Assembly: GCA_011390955.1 (NCBI GenBank) | Contig: JAABRM010000008.1 | Coordinates: 119,011-183,010 of the forward strand | Reading direction: 5' to 3' | DNA from: Oscillatoriales cyanobacterium | GTDB taxonomy: Bacteria > Cyanobacteriota > Cyanobacteriia > Cyanobacteriales > Laspinemataceae | DNA: 64,000 bases | Shown here: piece after piece, positions 56,420-64,000 of the stretch | Position numbering within the stretch: position 1 is the stretch's first letter | Layout: each line of letters opens with the position of its first letter | Position numbers and translations under genes: made by a program | The notes under the pieces: model-generated | The model's input: only the letters and a program-made list of their open reading frames with translations | Told to the model about the DNA's origin: nothing | Databases searched by the model: none

Positions 56420-57778
56420 TTACCAGAGGGCAATTTTTTGCCATCTTTTTCGGGTAAATACCCACAGCAAAATCCCAGACCGCACCATCCAGTCGCAGGT
56501 GGAACCCATCCAAACGCCGATTAAGCCGAGGTGAAAGATAAAGACAAATATATAGGTGGCGATCGTGCGGACTAAAAACCAGCCGATTAAGGAGATACAG
56601 AAGGCGGTGCGGGTATCTCCGGCACCCCGGAGGACTTGTTCTATGACGATACTGGTGGCCATAAATGGTTGCGCGATCGCCACTACCAGCAAACAAGGCA
56701 CCCCCGCAGCAACAATTTCTGGATCTTGGGAAAATACCTCTAAAATTCCCTGGGGAACTAATAAAAACATCATGCTGCCGAAACTGAGGATAGCGATCGC
56801 CAACCCCAGAGAAACTTGTCCCCCAATTGCGGCACTTTTGGGACATTTCGCCCCTAATTGCTGGGAAACGATCGCCGCTGTAGCAATGCCAAACCCTTCG
56901 GCAATTTGATATTGAATCACCTCGATACTTTCGGTAACTTCATAAGTAGCCATTGCTAAATCGCCCAAGGTGGCCAAAATCGCGGTAAAACCCAAATAAC
57001 CCAAGCTGCGAAATAGTCGTTCGCTAAAAATTGGGGCGGACAAACGCAAAACCCGACCGAGGGCAGCGACTTCCCCACCCCGACGACGGGGCGAAATAAT
57101 CTGAAGGTGACGATAGAGAATTATCCCCAAAACGATCGCATTAATCCCCATTGCCGCGACAGTGCCGATCGCCGCACCGCGCACCCCCAACTCTGGCAAG
57201 CCAAAATGCCCGAAAATCAGGCAATAGTTGATGGCGAAGTTGACCCCATTGGCGATCGCCGCCACAAAAAAAGGAGTTTTGGTATTCCCAGAACCTTGGA
57301 GTAACGCCGCAGCCATCATCGAACTCAACTGCAACGGCATCCCCGAAAGGACGATTCTGAGATATCCGTGGGCGGCAGTTTGCACTTCCACGCTGCCGAC
57401 GGGAAACCATCCGAGGATATCGTCGAGGGCAAACCAACTGAGGACGGCGATCGCTATGCCCAGAATTAAGGAAAATAGCCAACAAACCCGCACCACCGCA
57501 GCAGCTAAAGCGGGCTTATTCGCCCCCACTGCCCGCCCCATCATGGCGATCGCCCCCACGGACGCCCCGGAAAACGTGGTAGAAATACACCAATCCAGGG
57601 AACTACTGACTCGCAGGGATGCCAATGCCGTAGTCGAATAATGGCCCAGCATAATGCGATCGAGCAAAAACACCAAGCTTTGTAACAGCAATTGCGCGAT
57701 CGCGGGTATCGCCAACCGCAGCACCTCCTCACCCATACTTCTCGTCAACGGGGTCTTCGCGTAATAAAACTGACTCAC
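56420..57778 (-). CDS. MATE-family multidrug efflux transporter
   Basis: 452 residues, normal length, with about twelve hydrophobic segments. MATE features are the twin halves starting LRLAIPAIAQLLLQSLVFLLDRIMLGHY and APIFSERLFRSLGYLGF, and GMPLQLSSMMAAALLQGSGNTKTPF paralleled by QPFMATSIVIEQVLRGAGDTRTAF. It exports drugs or metabolites by Na+ or H+ antiport; the cargo is unknown. The 56174-56419 gap has no gene. Confidence 0.93.
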   Translation of the reverse strand: MSQFYYAKTPLTRSMGEEVLRLAIPAIAQLLLQSLVFLLDRIMLGHYSTTALASLRVSSSLDWCISTTFSGASVGAIAMMGRAVGANKPALAAAVVRVCWLFSLILGIAIAVLSWFALDDILGWFPVGSVEVQTAAHGYLRIVLSGMPLQLSSMMAAALLQGSGNTKTPFFVAAIANGVNFAINYCLIFGHFGLPELGVRGAAIGTVAAMGINAIVLGIILYRHLQIISPRRRGGEVAALGRVLRLSAPIFSERLFRSLGYLGFTAILATLGDLAMATYEVTESIEVIQYQIAEGFGIATAAIVSQQLGAKCPKSAAIGGQVSLGLAIAILSFGSMMFLLVPQGILEVFSQDPEIVAAGVPCLLVVAIAQPFMATSIVIEQVLRGAGDTRTAFCISLIGWFLVRTIATYIFVFIFHLGLIGVWMGSTCDWMVRSGILLWVFTRKRWQKIALW

Positions 57779-58039
57779 CTCACACTCCCAAAAACTCTCT
57801 CAAAAAATCTGTTGCCTTCTCAATAGACGCGACACACCCCTAAATCGCCTCAAACCTAAATCGCCGCACCCTTAAATTAGTAAATAACTATTTAGTGATA
57901 ATTAATTCGGTATCCGAGACAAATACCTAATCCCTTGCCTAATCCCTTCTCTGTTATAACCAAACATTTGCACTAAAATTTAGACAGCAATTTAAACAGC
58001 CAGCCTGAAGACAAATCATCATAAGGATCGGCCAAAATT

Positions 58040-58786
58040 ATGACCGCAATTTTAACAACCCAACTAGCAACCCAACCCAGTAGCAAACCAACCACCGAAG
58101 CAACCACCGAATCAACCCCGGAAATCCCGGAAATCCCGGAAATCATTTATCCTAGTTCAGATGGTAAACCCGTGGCAGAAACATACGACCATTTATATGC
58201 AATTCTGATAACCTTAGAAGTATTAAGACAATACCTCACAGGTCAACAAGCCACCGTATTAGGCAATCAATTTCTTTACTACTCCAAAGGATTTCCCAAA
58301 CTACGCATCGCCCCAGATGTGATGGTAATTTTTGACGTACAACCCGGAGGCAGAGACAACTATAAAATCTGGGAAGAAGGACAAGTACCGGCGGTAATTT
58401 TTGAAATTACCTCCCCAGGAACCAAAGATCGGGATATAAATTTCAAAAAAGATTTGTATGCCCAATTAGAGGTCAAAGAATATTGGCTATTTGACCCCAA
58501 AGGACAATGGATTCCCGAAAAATTACAGGGCTATCGTCTCCGGGGAGAAACTTATGAACTGATTACCGATAATCTGAGTGAACCGTTAAAACTCCGGTTA
58601 GCAGTAGAAGATAAATTGATTGGTTTTTATCGCCTAGATACCGGAGAAAAACTGTTAATTCCCTCGGAATTAGCCGCTGCCCTTGAACAAGCCCAAGCCC
58701 AAGCGGAACAAGAACGCCAACGTCGCGAAGAAATTGAAGCCCAATTAGCTCGTTATCGGCAACAATTTGGCGAATTACCTGAGTAA
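58040..58786 (+). CDS. Uma2-family (DUF820) restriction-endonuclease-like protein
   Basis: 248 residues. A Thr/Pro/Glu-rich N-terminus (about 1-40) precedes the PD-(D/E)XK-like core: LRIAPDVMVIFD (Asp, about 95), PAVIFEITSPGTKDRDINFKK (Glu-x-x-Ser, about 117-137), LYAQLEVKEYWLFDP. It ends in a charged helix. Uma2 proteins are highly expanded in cyanobacteria and have the fold of type II nucleases; actual function is not established. It lies 239 bp upstream of hsdM on the same strand. Confidence 0.88.
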   Translation: MTAILTTQLATQPSSKPTTEATTESTPEIPEIPEIIYPSSDGKPVAETYDHLYAILITLEVLRQYLTGQQATVLGNQFLYYSKGFPKLRIAPDVMVIFDVQPGGRDNYKIWEEGQVPAVIFEITSPGTKDRDINFKKDLYAQLEVKEYWLFDPKGQWIPEKLQGYRLRGETYELITDNLSEPLKLRLAVEDKLIGFYRLDTGEKLLIPSELAAALEQAQAQAEQERQRREEIEAQLARYRQQFGELPE

Positions 58787-58803
58787 TTCGTAGTAATTCG
58801 TAG

Positions 58804-58867
58804 GGTGGGTTAGGCGGCCAAAAATTTGCGGAACAAATCACCAGATTTAGATCCGCCGTAACCCACC
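58804..58867. repeat. GTAGGGTGGGTTAGGCGG...CCGCCGTAACCCACC palindromic element
   Basis: Arms 58804-58817 and 58853-58867 with an AT-rich loop. Single-copy relative of the 80-bp units at 47768-48332. Confidence 0.75.
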
Positions 58868-59024
58868 GTCCCCCAACCCAAATAATAAACCGGGTTTCTT
58901 TTTCCTCGCAAATAACCTATAATTTACTCTGTGATTCTCTGTGTCTGAAGTGGTAAACATAAACCACAAAGACACGAAGAACACAAAGGACAAGATATAT
59001 CGCTCATTTGCTTGGGAAATAATC

Positions 59025-61418
59025 ATGAACAATTTTGGCGAAAAAGTTAGTTTTATTTGGAGTGTAGCGGATTTAATCCGGGATACCTTTAAGCGGGGCA
59101 AATATCAGGATGTAATTTTGCCGTTTACGGTGTTGCGGCGGTTGGATTGTGTGCTGCAAGAAACCAAAGCAGAGGTGTTAGAAGCTTATTATAAATATAA
59201 GGATAAGTTGGACAATCCTTACGCGATTTTGTGCAAAACTTCGGGGTTTGCTTTTTACAATATCTCTCGCTTTGACTTTGACAAGCTGGTAGAAAATCAC
59301 GCTGACTTAGCGGCTAATTTAAATCACTATATTCTCAGCTTTAGCCCGAACATGAGGGAAGTATTAGAAAAGTTTGACTTTGCCAATACTATTAAAAAGT
59401 TGGACGAGTCGGATTTACTCTATTTGGTGACAAAAAAGTTTCAAGAAATTGACCTACACCCGGATAAAGTTTCTAATCTGGAAATGGGTTATATTTTTGA
59501 GGAGTTAATTCGCAAGTTTAATGAAGCCCTCGACGAGAACCCAGGGGAACATTTTACCCCCCGCGAGGTGATTCAGTTAATGGTTAATTTGATTTTTTCC
59601 CAAGATCGAGACCAGTTAAGTCAAGATTATATTACCCGGACGATTTATGACCCTTGTTGTGGGTCCGGGGGAATGCTGACTATTGCTAAGGAAAGGATGC
59701 TGGAGTTGAACCCGAAGGCGAAGGTTTATTTATTTGGGCAAGAGGTGAATCCTGAGACTTTTGCTATTTGTAAGTCTGATTTATATATGAAGAGTAAAGA
59801 TGGCAAGGAGGCGGAGAATATTAAATTTGGCAGTACCTTGGCTAAGGATGAGCATTCTGATACAAATTTTGACTATTTGTTGGCGAATCCGCCCTATGGG
59901 AAAGATTGGAAACGGGATCAAAAAGCAGTGGAATCAGAGGCAGGGTTTCCTAATAGTCGATTTCCCGCCGGGACGCCGCGAATTAGTGACGGGCAGTTGC
60001 TATTTTTGCAGCATATGTTATCAAAAATGAAGCCGGTAAAAGACGGAGGCAGTCGGGTGGCGATCGTGATGAATGGGTCGCCGTTGTTTACCGGAGACGC
60101 GGGCAGTGGAGAGAGTGAAATTCGCCGTTGGATTTTGGAAAATGACTGGTTAGAGGCGATTGTGGCTTTGCCGGAACAGCTTTTTTATAATACGGGAATT
60201 GCTACTTATATTTGGGTTTTGAGTAATAAGAAAGCACCGCAAAGAAAGGGTAAGGTGCAGTTAATTAATGCCGCTGATTTTTGGGTGCCGATGCGGAAAA
60301 GTTTGGGCAGCAAGCGGCGGGAAATTAGTAATGAGCAAATTGAGCAAATTACCCAGGTTTTTACGGAGTTTAAAGCGACGGAAGTTAGTAAAATTTTTGA
60401 TAGTGAAGATTTTGGTTATCGGAAGATTGCGATCGAGCGACCTTTGCGGCTGAATTTCCGTGTCACCGCTGAACGAATTGCCCGGTTAAAAGAGCAATCG
60501 GCGTTTATTAATTTGGCCAAAAGTAAGAAGAAAAGCCCGGAAATGCAGCAAATTGAAGAACAAGCGGGAGAGGAACAACAAAAGCTAATTTTAAATATGT
60601 TGGCGACTTTGGCGGAAATCCCCCCTAACCCCCCTTCAAAAGGGGGGAAAATCCCTCCTAACCTCCCTTCAAAAGGGGAGGAAATCCCCCCTAACCCCCC
60701 TTCAAAAGGGGAGGAAATCCCCCCTAACCCCCCTTTGAAAGGGGGGGAAATCCCTCCTAACCTCCCTTCAAAAGGGGAGGAAATCCCCCCTAACCCCCCT
60801 TTGAAAGGGGGGGAAACCCCCCCTAACCCCCCTTTGAAAGGGGGGGAAATCCCTCCTAACCTCCCTTCAAAAGGGGAGGAAATCCCCCCTAACCCCCCTT
60901 TGAAAGGGGAGGAAATCCCCCCTAACCCCCCTTTGAAAGGGGGGGAAATCCCCCCTAACCCCCCTTCAAAAGGGGAGGAAAGTTTGTTTAAGAGTGGGCA
61001 GGAGTTTGAGAAGGTGTTGAATAAAGCCATCAAAGCCCAGGGGTTAAAGCTATCCGCAGGGGTGAAAAAGGCAATTTTAACGGCGCTTTCCGAGAAGGAT
61101 GAGACGGCGGATATTTGTTTAGATAAGGATGATAATCCCGAACCGGATGCGGATTTACGGGATACGGAAAATGTGCCGTTAAAAGAAGATGTGATGAGTT
61201 ATTTTAATCGGGAGGTAAAGCCCCATGTTGCGGATGCTTGGATTAGTGATGCGGTGCGAGATGCTTGGGATGGGGAGTTAGGTAAGGTGGGTTATGAGAT
61301 TAATTTTAATCGTTATTTTTATCAGTATCAGCCGCCCCGCGATTTAGCAGAAATTGAGGCGGATATCCGGGATATTGAAGGGGAAATTTTGGCGATGTTA
61401 GGAGAGGTGGTAAGATAA
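59025..61418 (+). CDS. hsdM: Type I restriction-modification methyltransferase subunit HsdM
   Basis: 797 residues from the ATG at 59025 (MNNFGEKVSFIWSVADLIR); the longer in-frame start at 58941 reads through a repeat. N-terminal HsdM helical domain (about 1-140). SAM motif I YDPCCGSGGMLT (about 209) and the catalytic NPPY in LLANPPYGKDW (about 288) are intact, so it should methylate adenine. Residues about 532-652 are 11 Pro-rich 11-residue units derived from a 33-nt repeat, a strange insert. The C-terminal part has DVMSYFNREVKPHVADAWI. It is followed by hsdS (295-bp gap). No hsdR was seen in the window. Confidence 0.9.
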   Translation: MNNFGEKVSFIWSVADLIRDTFKRGKYQDVILPFTVLRRLDCVLQETKAEVLEAYYKYKDKLDNPYAILCKTSGFAFYNISRFDFDKLVENHADLAANLNHYILSFSPNMREVLEKFDFANTIKKLDESDLLYLVTKKFQEIDLHPDKVSNLEMGYIFEELIRKFNEALDENPGEHFTPREVIQLMVNLIFSQDRDQLSQDYITRTIYDPCCGSGGMLTIAKERMLELNPKAKVYLFGQEVNPETFAICKSDLYMKSKDGKEAENIKFGSTLAKDEHSDTNFDYLLANPPYGKDWKRDQKAVESEAGFPNSRFPAGTPRISDGQLLFLQHMLSKMKPVKDGGSRVAIVMNGSPLFTGDAGSGESEIRRWILENDWLEAIVALPEQLFYNTGIATYIWVLSNKKAPQRKGKVQLINAADFWVPMRKSLGSKRREISNEQIEQITQVFTEFKATEVSKIFDSEDFGYRKIAIERPLRLNFRVTAERIARLKEQSAFINLAKSKKKSPEMQQIEEQAGEEQQKLILNMLATLAEIPPNPPSKGGKIPPNLPSKGEEIPPNPPSKGEEIPPNPPLKGGEIPPNLPSKGEEIPPNPPLKGGETPPNPPLKGGEIPPNLPSKGEEIPPNPPLKGEEIPPNPPLKGGEIPPNPPSKGEESLFKSGQEFEKVLNKAIKAQGLKLSAGVKKAILTALSEKDETADICLDKDDNPEPDADLRDTENVPLKEDVMSYFNREVKPHVADAWISDAVRDAWDGELGKVGYEINFNRYFYQYQPPRDLAEIEADIRDIEGEILAMLGEVVR
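60618..60980. repeat. 33-nt coding repeat, 11 units, inside hsdM
   Basis: Each unit encodes IPPNPPSKGEE or close variants, and at DNA level carries a CCCCCCTAACCCCCCTTTGA / GAAAGGGG hairpin. Units fit in frame (33 nt). The same hairpin stands alone at 38428-38450. Confidence 0.95.
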
Positions 61419-61465
61419 TTGGGAAAATAAATCCGCTGGTTAAATCACAATGTCCTTCCCTGTAG

Positions 61466-61532
61466 GGGCAAAGCATTCCGGCAAATAATATAATGCTTAA
61501 AACATTAACTTGACTACCGGAATGCTTTGCCC
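61466..61532. repeat. 16-bp inverted repeat between hsdM and hsdS
   Basis: Arms GGGCAAAGCATTCCGG (61466-61481) and its complement (61517-61532), 35-bp loop. Partial TAGGGTG...TTACGCACC element follows near 61560-61590. Confidence 0.8.
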
Positions 61533-61713
61533 TTAGCCTGGGGATCTAACCCCAGTAGGTAGGGTGTTGTTCCGATCGGTTACGCACCAATCCCCCGACG
61601 GATATTGCTTGGGCAGTACAATATATCATCGAATAAAATAGGGGTTTTCCGTATCGGGGCAACGACCCAACGGATTGCCCCTACGCACAATTAAAATATA
61701 GGAGGTTAAAGGT

Positions 61714-63018
61714 ATGAAAAATTGGCAGCGTTATCCAGAGTATAAGGATTCTGGGGTTGAGTGGTTGGGAGAAATTCCAAAGCATTGGCAGGTGAAGAAA
61801 GTTAAGTGGATTACTGTAAGACATAAACAAGGTTATTATACTGAACAAAAGTATGTTGATTCTGGAGTAAAACTAGCAAGAATTACAGATATTGATGATT
61901 TTGCAAATGTCAAATTTGACGAAATGCCTTATGTGGTTATATCAAGTAAAGAGGAAGAAAATTTTAAAATATCATCAGGAGATTTTTTATTTGCTAGAAG
62001 TGGTACAATTGGGAGATTTGGTTTAGTTCGTCATGCTGAAAGGTCTGTTTTTGCTTCATACTTGATTCAATTTAAGTTTAAAAATGTAAATGTTGAATAT
62101 TTACGCTATGTATTTATGTCTCATTTTTTTAAAGAGAATTTAATTAGTACATTACATGGAGGAGCTAATCAAAATATACACGCTGAAAATATTAAATCTA
62201 GAATTATTATATTTCCCCCTCTCTCCGAACAAAAAGCGATCGCGCATTTCCTCGATCGCGAAACCAGCAAACTTGACAAACTCATCGCCAAAAAACAGCG
62301 CTTTATTGAACTTCTCCAAGAAAAGCGCACCGCCCTAATTAGTCATGCTGTCACCAAAGGACTAAACCCCGATATCCCGATGAAAGATTCTGGCATTTCG
62401 TGGTTGGGACAAATTCCAAAACATTGGGAGGTGAAACAATTTCGCCATTGTGCCAAAATTGCCAATGGTCAAGTTGATCCTCGTCTTCAACCTTACCGAA
62501 GTATGATTCTGATTGCACCTAATCATATTGAGTCAGGAACAGGTCGAATTCTATACAAAGAAACAGCCGATGAACAAGGTGCCGATAGTGGAAAATATAT
62601 ATACCAAAAAGAAAATATACTTTATAGCAAAATTAGACCAGCTTTAAAAAAAGTATGTCTGGCTACAGAAAAAGGTCTTTGTAGTGCAGATATGTATCCT
62701 TTAACACCAGTTAGTGATATTTATTCAAAATTCTTACTTTTTGTAATGCTAAGTGAATGGTTTACGCAATTTACGATTCTTGAGTCGGATCGTGTTGCTA
62801 TGCCAAAAATTAATCGAGATGCTCTCAATGAATGTTATATGGTTGTACCTCCTTTAATTGAACAAAAAGCGATCGCCCATTTCCTAGACCAAGAAACCGC
62901 CAAAATTGACACAATCATCGAAAAAACCAAAACCAGCATAGAAAAACTCAAAGAATATCGCACCGCCCTAATATCTGCTGCCGTCACCGGGAAAATCGAC
63001 ATTCGAGAGGAAATTTAG
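61714..63018 (+). CDS. hsdS: Type I restriction-modification specificity subunit HsdS
   Basis: 434 residues, normal length. AGGAGG lies 9 nt upstream of the ATG. Two target-recognition domains alternate with conserved helical regions: each TRD begins DSGVEWLGEIPKHWQVKK / DSGISWLGQIPKHWEVKQ, and each ends in PPLSEQKAIAHFLDRET / PPLIEQKAIAHFLDQET with a coiled-coil EKxxTxxxIS(H/A)AVT segment. HsdS picks the two halves of the recognition sequence for HsdM (and HsdR). The TRD cores (about 61790-62200 and 62520-62840) are AT-rich with few HIP1 sites, so they look recently exchanged. Confidence 0.93.
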   Translation: MKNWQRYPEYKDSGVEWLGEIPKHWQVKKVKWITVRHKQGYYTEQKYVDSGVKLARITDIDDFANVKFDEMPYVVISSKEEENFKISSGDFLFARSGTIGRFGLVRHAERSVFASYLIQFKFKNVNVEYLRYVFMSHFFKENLISTLHGGANQNIHAENIKSRIIIFPPLSEQKAIAHFLDRETSKLDKLIAKKQRFIELLQEKRTALISHAVTKGLNPDIPMKDSGISWLGQIPKHWEVKQFRHCAKIANGQVDPRLQPYRSMILIAPNHIESGTGRILYKETADEQGADSGKYIYQKENILYSKIRPALKKVCLATEKGLCSADMYPLTPVSDIYSKFLLFVMLSEWFTQFTILESDRVAMPKINRDALNECYMVVPPLIEQKAIAHFLDQETAKIDTIIEKTKTSIEKLKEYRTALISAAVTGKIDIREEI

Positions 63019-63036
63019 GGATCCGCCATTTCTTAG

Positions 63037-63086
63037 TGTCCTTCGTGTCTTCGTGGTGAAAAAAAACCACAAAGACACAAAGAACA
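63037..63086. repeat. TGTCCTTCGTGTCTTCGTGGT hairpin-forming repeat
   Basis: Left arm 63037-63057 and right arm 63066-63086, imperfectly complementary. Related words occur at 58965-58990 and 49393-49480. Confidence 0.75.
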
Positions 63087-63176
63087 CAAAGATATTCGTC
63101 CGGTGGGCAAAAGAATCCCTACCCAAAATTTAATGATTTATCCCAAATATCCGGGGAAAAAGCGATCGCGATCTAA

Positions 63177-64000
63177 TTAATCATTACTACGAAAGCGATC
63201 GATTAACTCCTCACGAGATAACTGCATCAACAAGGGAGTAAACTCTGACGGTGGTAAACTCAGTAACGAGTCAATAATCAAGGTTAATTCTGGGTCAACT
63301 GTCCCAAAACGAAACCTCAATAAATTCTCAACAACCAAACGTTCTCCCTGTTGCAAACCTTGTTGGACTCCTTGTTGGATTCCTTGTTGGACTCCTTGTT
63401 GGATTCCTTGTTGCAAACCCGACAGTTTTGCGGATTCTAACTGTTGATCGAAAAGAGGAGATAAGCGCATAATTAATTCTCTATCCTCCAAACTACTACT
63501 TTGCTTAGATTCTAAATCGGCCTTTAGTCGATTTAACAGAATAAACGCATTGGCCCGAAAAGGATTATCTGGGGGAAGCTGTTCGATTTCATTAATAGCT
63601 TGCGCCTGAACTTTACCCCGCCCTAAAACCCGCAACCAAAGGGTGTCCAAATTCCGGGGTAATTGGTGAATCACCACAATTACAGTTCGCAATTGCGGCG
63701 GTAGAAAGTAAACCCCCATTGGCCAATATTCTAAATCTAGGGTAGCACCAAATTCTTGCAACAGGTTTTCCGAAGCCGTTGGGGTAAGAATCCATAATTT
63801 CGGTTTCCACTCCTCGGCAAGACTACCCCGGTTGCGGTTAGCTTCTCGTTGCAATTCCCCCCGAATTTCCAGCAACTTTAACAGACAATCAGAAATTTCA
63901 TCGGCAGTCACCGGGTTGCGAAATGGTTCAAAAATTGCCGGAGTAGCGATCGCGCGGGCTAAAATTCCCAACGGGTCTGGGGGCAATGTGAATTCTGATT
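63177..64000 (-). CDS. DUF4351-domain protein (partial, 5' end beyond window)
   Basis: At least 274 codons; the frame stays open upstream to the window edge, so the true start is outside. The C-terminus (LLRFRFGTVDPEL, then LPPSEFTPLLMQLSREELIDRF) is the DUF4351 domain. Before it lies a QQG repeat stretch (LQQGIQQGVQQGIQQG). The N-terminal half (WKPKLWILTPTASENLLQEFGA; LRTVIVVIHQLP) resembles the Rpn/PD-(D/E)XK-like proteins that are abundant in cyanobacteria next to DUF4351. Function unknown. Confidence 0.75.
   Translation of the reverse strand, partial: SEFTLPPDPLGILARAIATPAIFEPFRNPVTADEISDCLLKLLEIRGELQREANRNRGSLAEEWKPKLWILTPTASENLLQEFGATLDLEYWPMGVYFLPPQLRTVIVVIHQLPRNLDTLWLRVLGRGKVQAQAINEIEQLPPDNPFRANAFILLNRLKADLESKQSSSLEDRELIMRLSPLFDQQLESAKLSGLQQGIQQGVQQGIQQGVQQGLQQGERLVVENLLRFRFGTVDPELTLIIDSLLSLPPSEFTPLLMQLSREELIDRFRSND

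Noticed and set aside
56352..56846. 164-codon minus-strand open frame inside the MATE gene
   Set aside because: It lies on the same strand in another frame and is Arg/His-rich, a shadow of the transporter gene.
60416..61033. 205-codon minus-strand frame with GGLGGISPPFKG repeats
   Set aside because: It is the antisense reading of the hsdM repeat; the plus strand carries the hsdM domains.

Overview
The window looks like chromosome of a filamentous, Oscillatoriales-type cyanobacterium. The octamer GCGATCGC (HIP1) recurs throughout. Several genes are cyanobacterial hallmarks: the BicA bicarbonate transporter, a cyAbrB regulator, the DUF6464 and Npun_F0494-like families, and the rpmG-rpsR-RNase II order. 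Intergenic spaces are full of short tandem repeats, mostly heptamers such as (ATCAATT)n, (TTGTTGG)n, (CCCTACA)n and (AACCAAC)n, plus small palindromic elements. No rRNA, transposase, prophage module or CRISPR array was seen. The taxonomic call is an inference from these features.

Layout. 1-10 kb: the 3' end of corA, a DUF6464 gene, RNase II, rpsR, rpmG, a Pro-rich TonB-like protein between repeat clusters, a site-2 protease divergent from an MBL-fold protein, and two conserved unknowns. 10-15 kb: an atypical SDR, a 2Fe-2S ferredoxin, cobQ, an Npun_F0494-like protein and a PLP decarboxylase. 15-19 kb: three tandem trypsin-like proteases. 19-25 kb: orphan cheB, cyAbrB, a NADAR gene behind a gene split by one in-frame TGA, and a small cluster of odd tRNA genes. 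25-36 kb: a MerR-Trx-permease metal(loid)-type operon with a visible MerR operator, a SulP-Usp-BicA anion/bicarbonate operon, and gcvP. 36-49 kb: a LamG/lectin-like protein, several small unknowns, a GAF/PAS-like protein, a TPR protein, a 2OG-Fe(II) oxygenase, a J-domain protein, a seven-copy 80-bp array and a methyltransferase. 49-58 kb: a 1204-residue ExeM/NucH-type nuclease with RTX repeats, rsmG, an aldo/keto reductase, an NfeD-like domain protein and a MATE exporter. 58-64 kb: a Uma2-type nuclease, type I restriction-modification hsdM and hsdS, and a DUF4351 protein that runs off the window.

How genes work together. Clear functional sets are the translation/RNA set (rpmG, rpsR, RNase II), the MerR-controlled redox protein plus permease, the two SulP carriers with a tandem Usp between them, the protease trio, and HsdM/HsdS without HsdR in view. 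The most unusual points are the nonsense-split gene translationally coupled to a NADAR enzyme next to atypical tRNAs, the invasion of coding sequences by repeats (hsdM, the nuclease, the GAF protein, the decarboxylase tail), and nested palindromic elements that fill whole intergenic regions. No single locus clearly qualifies as a new system. The NADAR region and the repeat families are the best candidates for follow-up.
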